From assembly GCA_000697665.1 (NCBI GenBank), contig KL197729.1:354828-386207 (forward strand): DNA of 31,380 nt. The letters run 5' to 3'. The stretch comes from Jaapia argillacea MUCL 33604. Lineage: Eukaryota > Basidiomycota > Agaricomycetes > Jaapiales > Jaapiaceae. Position numbers and translations under genes: made by a program. The first letter of the stretch is position 1. Every line of letters begins with the position of its first letter. Under the pieces are notes generated by a model, which was not told the DNA's origin, did no database searches, and saw nothing but the letters and a program-made list of their open reading frames with translations. Shown here piece after piece: positions 19,782 to 30,495 of this stretch.

Positions 19782-22501
19782 ATGTCCGACCCTACTCCTG
19801 CTCCCGTCCCCATCCCGCCCTCCTCCTCTGCACCAACCACCTCTTCGTTATTCGACCTGCCTGTCCTTCCCCTAGTCCCCGGCACAGAACCATCAAAATG
19901 CGTCCTCGACTCTTTCCGCACTGCAATCGCAAAGCGTGTCTCGGACGCCATACCAGAACTATCCCTCGAACAAGCTTACTCTGGCGTCGATTACGGCAAG
20001 AAGGGTGTTGATTTTACTGTTGCTCTACCTCGGTTTAGGTTGAAGGAGAAAGTAGATGTGTTGGCGAAGAAAGTCATTGATGGTGTCAGTCTTTCTTTCT
20101 GCTTCGCCTTGGGGTGCAGATGCCCATCTTCATCGCGTTTTCCATACGCCCCACTAACCACACCACCCACAGTTCACTCCAGACTCCTACATATCCTCGA
20201 TAACACACGACAAAAACTTCCTCCACTTCACCCTCACAACTCCCTCCCTAAACAGCGCAATCCTAAACCAAGTACACTCCCTATCCCTAACCGATTCTTA
20301 CGGTACCAACTCCAGTGGAGCGGGTAAGAAAATCGTTATAGAGTATTCGAGTCCGAATATCGCAAAGAGTTTTCATGTGGGCCATTTGAGGAGTACGATT
20401 ATTGGTGCTTTTTTGGCGAATTTGTATAAGGCGAGTGGGTGGGAGGTGGTTAGTATGAATTATTTGGGCGATTGGGGGACACAGGTGAGTTGTGTTTTGG
20501 ATTTTTGTTTACTTTTGGAGTTGGCTCTTTGATTGTGTCATCCTCCGACCTCTTCTCTTGGTTACATCCTCCATCCTTCTCATACGATCCTTCAAATTTT
20601 CATTCCTACCTTGTCACTCTTCCCCTCCTTCAATACCCCTCTTTCCTTTCCATTGTCCATCCGTCCCTCCACCTCTTGCCTCCCCATATTCACGGCCCCT
20701 CACCTCCTTCCATACTCGTTGAATTTGCTCCTTACTCTTTCGCATCCACCCCATCACCTCCCTTCCTCTTCCTCTTCGTTTATCCCCACCCCTTCACCTC
20801 GGTTCATCCCTACCTCTTGTCGTCGTTAACCCAGCCTCTGGCCTTCATTCATCCCTTTCCCTCCCCTCATTCATCGTTCTCTGCCTCTTACCTCCTCCTT
20901 CCTTCCATCGCCTCCCATTTTTTCTCGTCCTAACCCTTCATTCTCCCTCCTACCCTCACCTCTTATCCACTTATCCACATCTACACCTCCCTCCCTCCTT
21001 ACAACCTCCATTTCTCTCGTAACCTCTTTCCTTCCTTCCTTCGTTTTAACAACCACATTGACCGGAGCTAACACCAACCGACCTTTACAAACAGTTCGGA
21101 ATGATAGCAACAGGTTTCGAGAAATACGGTTCCCAAACTGCTCTCGAAGCCGACCCGATCCACCACCTCTTCGAAGTCTACGTCCAAGTCAACAAAGACG
21201 CCGAAACCGACCCCAGCGTCAAATCCACCGCAGCCTCATGGTTCAAGCGAATGGAAGACGGTGATCCCTCAGCCCTAACTCAATGGCGCCAATGGCGAGC
21301 ACTGTCGATTAACAAGTATGAAGAAGAGTATGAGAGGTTGAATGTGAAGTTTGATGTTTATAATGGGGAGAGTGAGGTGGGGAAGGAAGGGATGGAGTGG
21401 GCGGTTGAGAAGTTGGAAGAGTTGGGGTTGGTTAGTGATGTTGATGGTGCGAAATTGGTGGATTTGGAGAAGTGGAAATTGGGGAAGGCGGTTTTGAGGA
21501 AGAAGGGTGAGTTTATCGCCACTCCTTTCTTTCCTTTTTTTCTTTCTTTCCGTTTCATCCCCCTTGCGTTTTGAGATCCCCCTCACTAACGCCTTTTGGA
21601 CGAACAGACGGAACCTCCATCTACCTAACCCGCGACATCGGCGGCGCAATCGAACGATACAACAAATACAAATTCGATAAAATGATCTACGTAGTCTCCT
21701 CCCAACAAGATCTCCACCTCTCCCAATTCTTCAAAATCCTTTCCCTCCTCTCACTCCCTTGGGCATCTACCCTCGAACACGTAAACTACGGTATGGTATT
21801 GGGGATGAGTACGAGGAAGGGTACGGTGGTGTTTTTGGATCAGATCATTAAGGAGGCGGGGAATGTGATGTTGGAACAGATGATGAAGAATGAGGAGAAG
21901 TATAAGGCTGTTGAGGATCCTGAGGGGGTTAGTAGGGAGATTGGGATTACGGGGATTAAGATTCAGGATATGGCTGCTAAGCGGTACGTCCCCTCTCCCT
22001 TTCCCTTTTTCTCCCAGCTATTCCAATTAAACCATGTCACGCCATCTAACCCGCGACGTAACCGCCCCCAGAATCAACAATTATAATTTCAATTGGGACA
22101 GAATGAAATCTTTCGAAGGGGATACAGGTCCCTACCTCCAATACGCACACGTCCGCCTCTCCTCCATCTCCCGCAAAAACCCCTCCCTCCTCCCCCTCCC
22201 CCCTCCCTCCCTAATCTCCACCTCCCTTCTCACCGAACCCCAAGCCCGCGAAATCGTTTTCCTCCTAGGCACCTACCCAGACGTAGTCAAAACCGCATTA
22301 AAAACACACGAACCAAGTGGAGTGGTGACGTTTGCGTTTAAGTTGGCTCATGCTATTAGTAGTGCTTGGGATGTTGTTTTGGTTAAAGGGGAGGAGGATG
22401 AGGAGAAGGCGAAGGCTAGGTTGTGGATGTATCTTTGTGCGAGGGATGTGCTTGGGGCTGCTATGAGGTTGTTGAGTATTAGGCCGTTGGAGAGGATGTA
22501 G
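19782..22501 (+). CDS. Arginyl-tRNA synthetase, class I (cytosolic, possibly also mitochondrial)
   Basis: Five exons: 19782..20084, 20173..20484, 21095..21506, 21608..21983 and 22072..22501, giving 610 aa (yeast cytosolic ArgRS is 607). It charges tRNA-Arg with arginine. An N-terminal additional domain is followed by the Rossmann core with HVGH at residues 169-172 (HIGH motif), a QFGMIATGFEKYG segment across the exon 2/3 junction, GMSTRKG at about 408-414 (the ArgRS counterpart of KMSKS) and a helical anticodon-binding domain from about 470, ending in the typical PLERM. All splice sites are GT-AG; intron 1 has the less common donor GTCAGT. Intron 2 is 610 bp and strongly pyrimidine-rich, while the others are 88-101 bp. 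The frame is open upstream to a GTG at 19692 that would add a 30-residue presequence. Confidence 0.95.
20485..21094 (+). other. Long pyrimidine-rich intron 2 of ArgRS
   Basis: 610 bp from GTGAGT to AAACAG. From about 20550 to 21055 nearly every base is C or T with some A and very little G. Short TCCATCC-like and CCTTCC-like motifs recur. No ORF or other gene on either strand is credible; the long frames here are artefacts of composition. Confidence 0.85.
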
Positions 22502-22879
22502 AGGGAGGGGGAGATACGAGAGAAGTGGTAGAAGGAATATAGAAGTTATGGTGCTAATATTTGACGACGTCGAGTCTGGGTGTTGTCTCAACCGTGTATA
22601 CGGGCTCGCCGATGCACTCACCCTGCATTGTATGAGAGTAGTCTACAACGTTCGCATTGGAATCAGAGAAGAGATACAAGTCCAGTAGAGATACAGACGG
22701 TCACTGCTTGATAAATACAAATACACCAAGAAACCTAACGAGCTGAACGTCCTACGGCGTTTCGAACGTCGAGACCTTCGAGCTGTGCGGGGGTGGAGGG
22801 CTAGTCGGTTTCCTCCACATCGGATATCTCAACCGAGGAGAACCTTCCTCTTGCCACTGAGCTTCTTGGTTTGTGTAAA
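22502..22879. other. 3' flank of ArgRS
   Basis: Probably the 3' untranslated region and terminator of ArgRS. No gene seen. Confidence 0.5.
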
Positions 22880-23765
22880 TCGGAACGACTCACACCTGCG
22901 CTTTCTACCTCAGAACCTGCGCATCCCACTCCATCATCAGTCGTGTCCCTGCCGCGAGCCAACTATGAATATATGATCCCCGACGAGTATGCATGAACCC
23001 GTTCCCCAGCCTCCGCCGTGACCTCGACAAATACACACGCTCATGATCAGTCGGTGTCTCGCAGGCGCTCTCGTACGTCTCTCCCCTCCCCACCCTCCTT
23101 CCCCCACCTAACACCCCCACCCCATAGTTCGCCCTAGCAAACTGGGCCTTCCTAGACGCATGCCTCCTCTCCTCCCACGCACATGGCCCACCAGGTGAAC
23201 CAGACGACGAAGCTCCCGTTCACGTCTCCTTCGTCGATTGGGTTCCTGGGATCGGTAGTTTGTTGGGGTATTTGATCATTAATTTGGGGATGCGAGAGCT
23301 GTTTGGAGGGCCAGGTTGTTTTTGTTTATTGGGTTTGCGTTGATGGCTGGGGGTTTGGCTGGCAGTGTTGTGAGTCGCGTCGTCCTCCACTTCCTCGCTC
23401 TTATTCACATCTTGACAGACCGTCCTCGTGCTGAGATATACTTTCAACCATGACTACCCCGAAGCCTTCACCTAGTACGGTTACGCAAACATATGCCAGA
23501 ACATCCTCATGATGCTCTCCGCCTGTGTCCTCTGGCTCGCACAGAGTTCGGCGAGTGAGTACGAATATAACCTTACTCTTTGAGAGCCGGTGTGTGAGGA
23601 CGGATTGGCGGTCAGAGAAGTTGGCGATCGGAGGGAAGGCATGTAGGATTCAACAAGGGAGGACTTTAATAGGCAGCTAGGGAACAAACCAGAGTATCAC
23701 CATGATCTCGTCATACATAACACCTATATATCTATCACTCTGTTCTCTTTGAAGCTGGGGGGTGA
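22880..23765 (+). repeat. Right arm of the inverted repeat (dead Vps68 copy)
   Basis: Inverted partner of 18640-19560. The shared downstream part runs to about 23765 (CATCACTCTGTTCTC near 23730 matches the other arm). Confidence 0.8.
22943..23583 (+). pseudogene. Dead inverted copy of the Vps68 gene
   Basis: The three-exon layout of the gene at 18843 is recognisable, with the acceptors still in place and the same C-terminal stop. The start codon is GTG (22943-22945), exon 1 carries several small indels, about 35 bp are missing in exon 2 near 23283 (the IDKDRVKGDQ region), and exon 3 has an in-frame TAG where the intact copy has TAC/TAT (EAFT-stop-YG). Synonymous sites are already diverged while many codons are unchanged, so it was probably functional for a time after the duplication. 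Confidence 0.9.
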
Positions 23766-24019
23766 AAGACTCGACCGTTATTGATGCCAACCACACGCTT
23801 AGTTCATTGACTCTCAACATGACACGTCCCCGACGAGCTTGGTTCGTCCCCTACCAACATGCCTCCACATCGTATTCTCCACCAAATTCAACCCTTGCTC
23901 TCCCCACTTACAACCACTGGATTCTTCCACCACCTACCAGATGATAAACTCGATGCAGTCGCCTCTTCCACTCACTTCTCTCTGCTCACACGAGGTCACG
24001 TCTACCCGTCCCCCCCAAG
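23766..24019. other. Intergenic stretch without a recognised gene
   Basis: Short frames only, none with support. Confidence 0.4.
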
Positions 24020-25510
24020 TGTGAAACCAACATCCAAAACCCGTTTGGGATATGGGCGAGTAGGGTTGTTGATGGGATATTGGAGAGGAGCATTGGGCGA
24101 TGCGACGAACGGAAACGGAGGGTGGTTCTCACTTGTGCTCCAGTCGATCCATCACCGATACATCATCAGGTGGATTGTGCAGTGGAGGTATGTGATACGG
24201 TACGTGCCCTCCACTCTTGGCACCTCCCTCCTCTTTCTCACCAGTCACAATTCCACTCATCCGACATCCAAAGGCACCTCCTCCTCCTCCACCACTCTAA
24301 TCCCAAAACATGAAATCAACCTCTGATCCAGACGCGATGCAAAAAAATGCATTTGGAGACAGACTGGGAGTGAGGGCTGTTGGAGAGTCGTGGTGGGGGG
24401 ATACGAACAAACGGAAACGGGTGTACGGTTCTCTTTCACCATTCTCACCGCTGTAGTCGATACGGCTTCGGATGCGATTAAGTAGAGCATCGGAACGAAT
24501 CATCAGGAGGTTTGTACGATTGAGGTATTGTATGATTTGGTACGTCTCTCCCCTCTCTCCTCTTCCTCATACGAGTTACGGTTGCTCTAGTCCATCGACC
24601 CGACATCTAACACGAGCCATCAGACTCTCCTTCGCCACGCTAATCCCAAGACATGAAATCAACATTCTTCTCGGACTCTCTGATCCAAAAACGCATTTGG
24701 AGATGTGCGAGTGGGGTTGTTGATGATATTGGTAGGGGATGCGAACAAACGGAAACGGGGATCGTTCTCATTGCTCTACTCGATCCATCTGGCTCGGATG
24801 TTACTAACTCATCGGAGTCGAATCATAATGCAATTTGTACGATGGAGGTACGTCTCTCCGTTCTCACTTCCCTCCTCCTACACTGGTTGCTCTCGACATC
24901 CAACACGAGCGGCTCCCCCTCTCCTTTTATTGTCACCAAAATACATGTTGAAAAGTCGATGTAGTCGTCTCTCTTCTTTCTCACACGAGTTACAGTGTTC
25001 GCAGTCCACCCATCCTACATCAAGCTCTCTCGTCCACTCTAATCAAAACATCCCCAAGTGGAATGAAATCATCCAGACGCGATCCAAAAATTTGGAGATG
25101 GAGGGAGTGGGGGGCGAGTAGGGGCTGGGATGTTGGAGAGTGGCGGTGGGGGGTTGTTGGAGAGGAGGATGCTAAAACTGAAACGGAGGTTTGTGCTCAC
25201 TGCTCTAGGTGATCCCACCCGATATGAGTGGCTCGGATAATAGTGCATCGGAATGAATCATCAGGTTGTTTGGATGATGGAGGTATGATACATTCACCTC
25301 CTCCAACACCCGCTCTCGACATTCGACAGCTCTCCCCTGTTCAGTACCAATTGTAGATCGAAAAGTAGAGCTGTCGTCCTCTCCCACTCAATTCCCTCGT
25401 TTCTCAAACGAGTGCGCCATCCCCCTAGTAGAATGAAAGTTAAGATCCTTCGACGCGATCCACGAAGCGCAGTTGGAGATTGAACGGTAGCGGGGTGTGA
25501 TGTTGGAGAG
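24020..25510 (+). repeat. Degenerate tandem array, about five units of 290-400 bp
   Basis: Each unit contains, in order, a GGAATGAAATCA-like start, a CCAAA-TTTGGAGA block, GCGAGTGGGG-TGTTG, CGGAAACGGAGG or similar, a TCGGA-T-ATCATCAGG block, and GGAGGTA followed by a CTCCTC-rich stretch. Unit starts are near 24025, 24310, 24650, 25057 and 25425. Units differ by many indels, so the array is old. The GGAGGTACGTCTC motif looks like an exon end plus a splice donor, so the unit may derive from a gene with introns, now without an intact frame. Three related units lie inverted at 17510-18090. Confidence 0.6.
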
Positions 25511-25798
25511 TTGTGTGTACATGTCGCATTCAGCATGATGAACCCAACGAAACAAGATCCACGGCTGCGACGCGGCTAGCAAAGGTAAAATTTGTGCCAT
25601 GTCAGTGAATCCCATATGTTCAATCACAACAACTTCAACTCGGGTTGCAATTAACCTCAGTGACTGCCATTGGGGGGCAATTCGTCATACCCAATTCGTC
25701 CCCATCGCCTTCATATGTCGACTCGGAACTGGTATCTGGGACTGTAGTAGACAGTGGCGTACTGGCGGGGGGATTTCGCAATCTAATTCACAACAATG
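25511..25798. other. Downstream flank of 7TM copy D
   Basis: Aligns to the downstream flank of copy E (about 28205-28327) and copy A, confirming that the duplicated unit reaches past the stop codon. No gene. Confidence 0.5.
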
Positions 25799-27343
25799 TT
25801 ACTGCCCAGAGAGGGGAACTGGGCTTCCGACCTCCAGAGGTTCGGATACAGGAGTGATAATGTTGATCACGTTGGAGAAGGGGGTTGTCGTGTGGTCGAT
25901 ACTCTTCCTGAGTCCTAGCGCGACGATCAAGAGAGTAGGAGTTATTCCCTAGATATAATTGAACCATGACGCTGATCAGTTCATGAACCGAGTGTTGTTA
26001 GGAACGCCATACCGTGAGTTGGTTCACGATCGCTTCGGGGACGGTCTATGATGAATATTTCCCTTTGTTATTACATTTCAAAACTAAGGTGTGGGGTTCA
26101 CATACGAAGAAATCGTCGGGAAAAACGTATAAGAACGTGAGTCGGACGACGATAGACATCGTATAAATTCCACCGGACTCGACACTGGTGATGATATGGA
26201 ATCGTCAGTGAGGTGTCAGTAGATGATGATATGAGAACATACACCATCGTTAAAACCCGACGGTATTTCCTAGTCGCCCTCCCTCCAAGAGTCGTACGCA
26301 AACCACCCATCATCCACCAAATGCGAGAGGCTATATTGTAATTCTAGAAAATGATTATAGAACTGAAATGGACTGGAAAGCGTACCAATAAGTGCAGTGG
26401 TTAGGATATTCGTGGTCGTTATTAGTGCGTTTTCGGTTGCGACGACGGTGAGTTCGAAAGACATGAAAGTCTCCCATTTCGGAGGAGGTAAAGTTTCACT
26501 CAGTGGGGCGTATAGTCGGATGAAATACAGTTGGGAAAATGCATAGGTATTTAAAAGGCTACACACTAAAGGGATCGTGAGCGTGTTCTCGAACGTGCAG
26601 GAAATGGAGGATACTCACCAGCTGTGCCCGTGAGGGTGGCGATAGGGACGGTGATGATCCAGAAACGGCGTTGCCAGAGGACAAAGGTTCGATAAATCTA
26701 ATTAGGGGTTAAGTTTCAGCTCGGTGGTAACCATTACTTAACCACATACTAGGAGTCCGTCTGCCATCAGTCTAAACAACCTTTCGACATGAGAAGGCAG
26801 ACTGATCGACATGGAGGCCACGACGCACTGATTCAGTGTACCTACTGCAGCAACTATCATCGAAAGTAGGGTTTGTAGGTTAATCTGCTTGACACGGCTC
26901 TCCGTGTCCCCATCGCACCCAAGACAGACGGCCCCGGTGCAAAACGTATTTGCAACGATTTCGGGGGTATACAACGCGGTGGAAAAATCGAGTACCACTT
27001 CGACAGTGCAAAGCACAAACATGGTGGTGGCCAATGCGAGCAAGGACTTGTCCGGGTGCTTGTAGGTGCAGATATACGCCGATCCGAGAAATAACGGAAG
27101 GTAGGCGCCTTCATTGTGTCAGCCTGGTCCTTCCTACCTCAGTAATAAACAAACCATGTAGGAGGGCTTCAATCTACAATTAAATGCCGTCAGTTTACAT
27201 AGAGGACATGGAATTAGATGTTGCTTACCCATGTGGAAGTCAAAGAGGCCTATCGAATGTGCAGAAGAAAGCAGAGGTTAACGAGGATAGAAGAAAAGAA
27301 ATTCGGAAGAACTGACATAATACCTCCTCTCACTGGCACACAT
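25799..27343 (-). CDS. Seven-transmembrane membrane protein, family copy D (intact)
   Basis: Exons on the minus strand: 27343..27317, 27259..27239, 27173..27155, 27108..26829, 26771..26750, 26697..26619, 26565..26386, 26330..26243, 26184..26106, 26045..26013 and 25948..25799, 325 aa with a single open frame and GT-AG introns throughout. The first exon has one extra codon (MCASERRYY). The tail is shortened by a frameshift near its end that brings an early TAA. The C-x4-C-x2-C loop, ADGLL-IYR, RIWW, VESGG and GITPTL marks are all kept. Upstream lies the conserved promoter block (27344-27418). Function unknown, as for the other copies. Confidence 0.8.
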
Positions 27344-27418
27344 GATGAAGACAACGAGACTCTTTGCGAGGGCGAAATCAGATAAGGTAATGAGAGATGA
27401 AATTAACGGGACTCGGTG
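27344..27418 (-). promoter_or_regulatory. Conserved upstream block of 7TM copy D
   Basis: Same position and core (GATTTCGCC-TCGC, AGAGTCT, CACCGAGTCCCGTTA) as before copies A and E, with several bases missing in the spacer. Confidence 0.45.
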
Positions 27419-28327
27419 AATAGCAGCTATCTCGATACCATGACTGAGCTTCGGAGCTCATATATACCAGCCCAGAGAGTTCAACAATATCCGGGTCCGA
27501 GTCAGGGAACTTGCTTCTTCGATGAGGAGTTTGTGCGACGTGAGAACATCAAGCCGCCGTGCTATTTGTAGCATGTGTGAGAGGCCGCCCTACCAGCGGT
27601 AAGGCAGGAGAGGTCATCGTGCATTCATTGTAGGGTGGTGCCAGTGCGTGTACGGTGTAGGCGCCGCACTGCGAGTCGCTGATTGTCGACATTGCCAGGT
27701 CGAACAGTTACTAGTAGGACAAATTTCGTGGCTCCGACTGGATATTGGCCTGGTGGAGATGATAGATTCACCATGGTGTACGAGTTCAGTGAGTTGTGGG
27801 GTCTGTGAGGTTTCGGTTGTAGATAATAAGGGACTCGGATCGATACTGGCGGTACATTTTGGAAGATTCTGATCATGAGCACTTTGGGCGATGGTGGGTT
27901 CCTTCACCACATCATCTATCCCGGTCGTCTTGAACAACTTCCCAAAGGCTCCAATTATAGCGGATGCCATCGATGGCACAAGAAGGGTGCCGGTGAGCAT
28001 TGGATGAGCGAAGGTTAACGGAAGAAATTTGCTGCATGTTCATCATTCCTCTCCCATGGACCACCCCTATCCTACCGCACTGGACATGTCTACGTACAAC
28101 AGGCACCGGTTGTACACAGTACACTCCAGCCCGCGACTTTGGATAGTTTTACTCTGAGAGGCCTTTGTGGTCGAATCGCACCAGCTTCAGCCTCGCATAC
28201 TCAGTGATTACCATGGGAGAGACTTCGCCATACCCAAACCATCTCCATCGCATTCATTTGTCGAGTCCTAGACTGTAGAACACAGTGGTGCACTGTTGGG
28301 GGAGGTTATTCTATCTTATTTTATAGT
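27419..28327. other. Spacer between 7TM copies D and E
   Basis: The right 150 bp or so are the shared downstream flank of copy E. On the minus strand an ATG-started frame of 128 codons (28000-27614) has no recognised domain; its N-terminal part could form an amphipathic helix (SAIIGAFGKLFK). There is no homologous frame at the other copies, so I treat it as a doubtful orphan only. Confidence 0.35.
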
Positions 28328-29863
28328 CTAATCCACAATACCGTTGCTATCCGAGAGTGGGACAGGGCTGCCAACCTGCGGTGCTTGGGATACAGAAGGA
28401 ACAATGTTGATCACGTTCGAATAGCTAAACATCGTATGGTCGATGCTTTTCTCGAGTCCTAACATGATGATCAAGAGAGTAGGATTTATTCCCTAGATAT
28501 TGACACATACCAATAATCAATTCGCTGACTGAGTGTTTTCAGGAGTGACGTACAGTAAGTTGGCTCTCGATAACTTGAGGAATGCTCTACGATGAATATT
28601 CGGCTCCATTAGCACGCTGCAAAACCAGGTGGTGGTTCACATACGTCGAAATCATCGGGGAATACGTATAAAAGCGAGAGTCGGGCGACGATCGACATCG
28701 TATAAATCCCACCGTGCTCAACACTGGTGACGATCATCCTCAGTGAGGTATAAGTCGATGATGATATGAGAACCTACATCATCGTCAAAACCCGACGGTA
28801 TTTCCTAGTCGCTCTTCCTCCAAGAACACTACGCAAGTCCCTCGTCATCCACCAAATGCGAGAGGCTAGTGTAATATTGTTCTAGAAAATCATAGTAGAG
28901 CCGAAATGGGCTGGAGAACGTACCGATAAGGGCGGTGGTTAAAACATTCGTGGTTGTCATTAGTGCACCTTCGATTGCAACGAAGGTGAACCCTAGATCT
29001 GTTAAAGCTACCCATTCCGGAGGTGGTGTGGTTTCGTTGAGCGGGGCGTTTAGCCGGATGCAATATACTCTATATGCTAGGAAGGTTTGAAAAAAGCCAT
29101 AACCTGAAGAAATAGTGAGTATATCCTTGCAAATCAATCAAACTGAGAGTACGCACCAGCAGTGGGAATGACAACGACCCAAATGCTCGATTCCCAGAGC
29201 ACAAAGGTTCGATAAACCTGCTATGGGGTTAATAGCCACCTCGGGTGGCAGGCATTCCTCAACCACTCACTAAGAGTCCGTCAGCCATCAGCCTGGGCAA
29301 CCTTTCGACGTGAGGAGGCAGGCAGACCGACGCGGACACTAAACACGCACTGGTTCAACGTATATCCTACATTAGCTACCACCCCAAGCAGGCTTTGGAT
29401 GTTGATCTGACTGACGCGACTCTCCGTTTCCCCATCGCACCCAAGACAGACGCCCCCAGCGCATACCGTATTCGCAACGATTTCTGGGGTATACAACGCA
29501 GTGGCAAAATCGAGTAGACCTTGGACGGTGCAAAGCCCAAACATGACAGTGGCCAATGCCAACAAGTACTTGTTCGGGCGGGTGTAGGTGCAGATATACG
29601 CGGATCCGAGGAATAACGGAAGATAAGCGCCTTCGTTGTGTCAGCTTGGTGGCGTTCTACCGCAAGGATAAACGAACCATATAGGAGGGCTTCAATCTAC
29701 AATCTCCCGTCAATTTACATGGAGGACAGGGTATTGGATGTCGCTTACCCATAGGGAACTCAAAGAGGCCTATCAAACAGCGTGGAGAAGTAAGTAGAGT
29801 TTAATGAGGAGAGAAGAAATGAAACTGAGAAGAACTGACATGATAACTCCTCTCGCCACACAT
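28328..29863 (-). CDS. Seven-transmembrane membrane protein, family copy E (intact, shortened TM4)
   Basis: Exons on the minus strand: 29863..29840, 29769..29749, 29696..29678, 29630..29351, 29292..29271, 29217..29157, 29103..28924, 28865..28778, 28723..28645, 28586..28554 and 28492..28328, 323 aa in one frame, all introns GT-AG. Exon 6 is 18 bp shorter than in A, C and D. The six residues lost, present in C as ATLIGT, come from TM4, leaving IPTAG. The helix may still span with help from the next exon's SGYG start, but this is the one structural change among the intact copies. The ES at TM6 is EH here. The TAG stop and downstream flank match copy A closely. Confidence 0.77.
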
Positions 29864-29943
29864 ACTGAGAGCAAGAAGACTCTTAGCGAAGGCGAAATCA
29901 GAGAATGAGAGTATTCACGAGATGGAGGTAACGGGACTCGGTG
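29864..29943 (-). promoter_or_regulatory. Conserved upstream block of 7TM copy E
   Basis: Nearly identical to 811-891 before copy A over about 80 bp, including GATTTCGCCTTCGCT and CACCGAGTCCCGTTACC. Confidence 0.5.
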
Positions 29944-30495
29944 GATGTTACGACTGAGTCGAGTTCGTATTTACCACTGGCAGTCCAGAGAATTCAACAA
30001 TAATAGCATAGCAAGGCTATCTTGGTTCTTTCATGAAGATTTTGTGCGACGTGACCGCTTGGTTATTTCCAGCATGTCGGTGGTAGGGGAGGTAGTGATA
30101 TCGGTGGCAAATGTCGAAGCCCTTGGTATGGGTTTCATGGAGAAAGGGGTGATCATGATAGAAGCGGTATGATGGTTATTTTGGCTGGTCAGAAACGATG
30201 CAAGATAACGGACGGGTCTGAGGATATCGCAGGCGCCAGTGTCAGTCGGGGGTGTGGAAGATGCGCAACGTGGCGATTGATGTTGCGGCAAATGCCGCCA
30301 AGTCAAGAATTAGTGGGGGAGGGTGAGCAGGCGATGGTCGTAGCTTTGGCAGCATCAGACGCGCCACAGTTAATGCGATACACACAAATACGTATTCTGG
30401 TGCTAGGAGGAAAAAGGAGGGTGGCCAGCAACGTGGTAGCATAGGTACCGTGTGCCACCTGTGATTATAACACATAACACACAATACGGACCACA
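29944..30495. other. Upstream region of 7TM copy E up to the LTR
   Basis: The part near 30160-30240 matches about 555-640 upstream of copy A. Frames on either strand lack support. No gene. Confidence 0.45.

Noticed and set aside
20472-20933. Long plus-strand frames in 20.47-20.93 kb
   Set aside because: Produced by the pyrimidine-rich ArgRS intron, which has few stop codons; low-complexity Ser/Pro/Leu/Phe product.
27614-28000. 128-codon ATG-started minus-strand frame between D and E
   Set aside because: No domain or homologous frame; composition could be chance. Mentioned in the spacer entry only.
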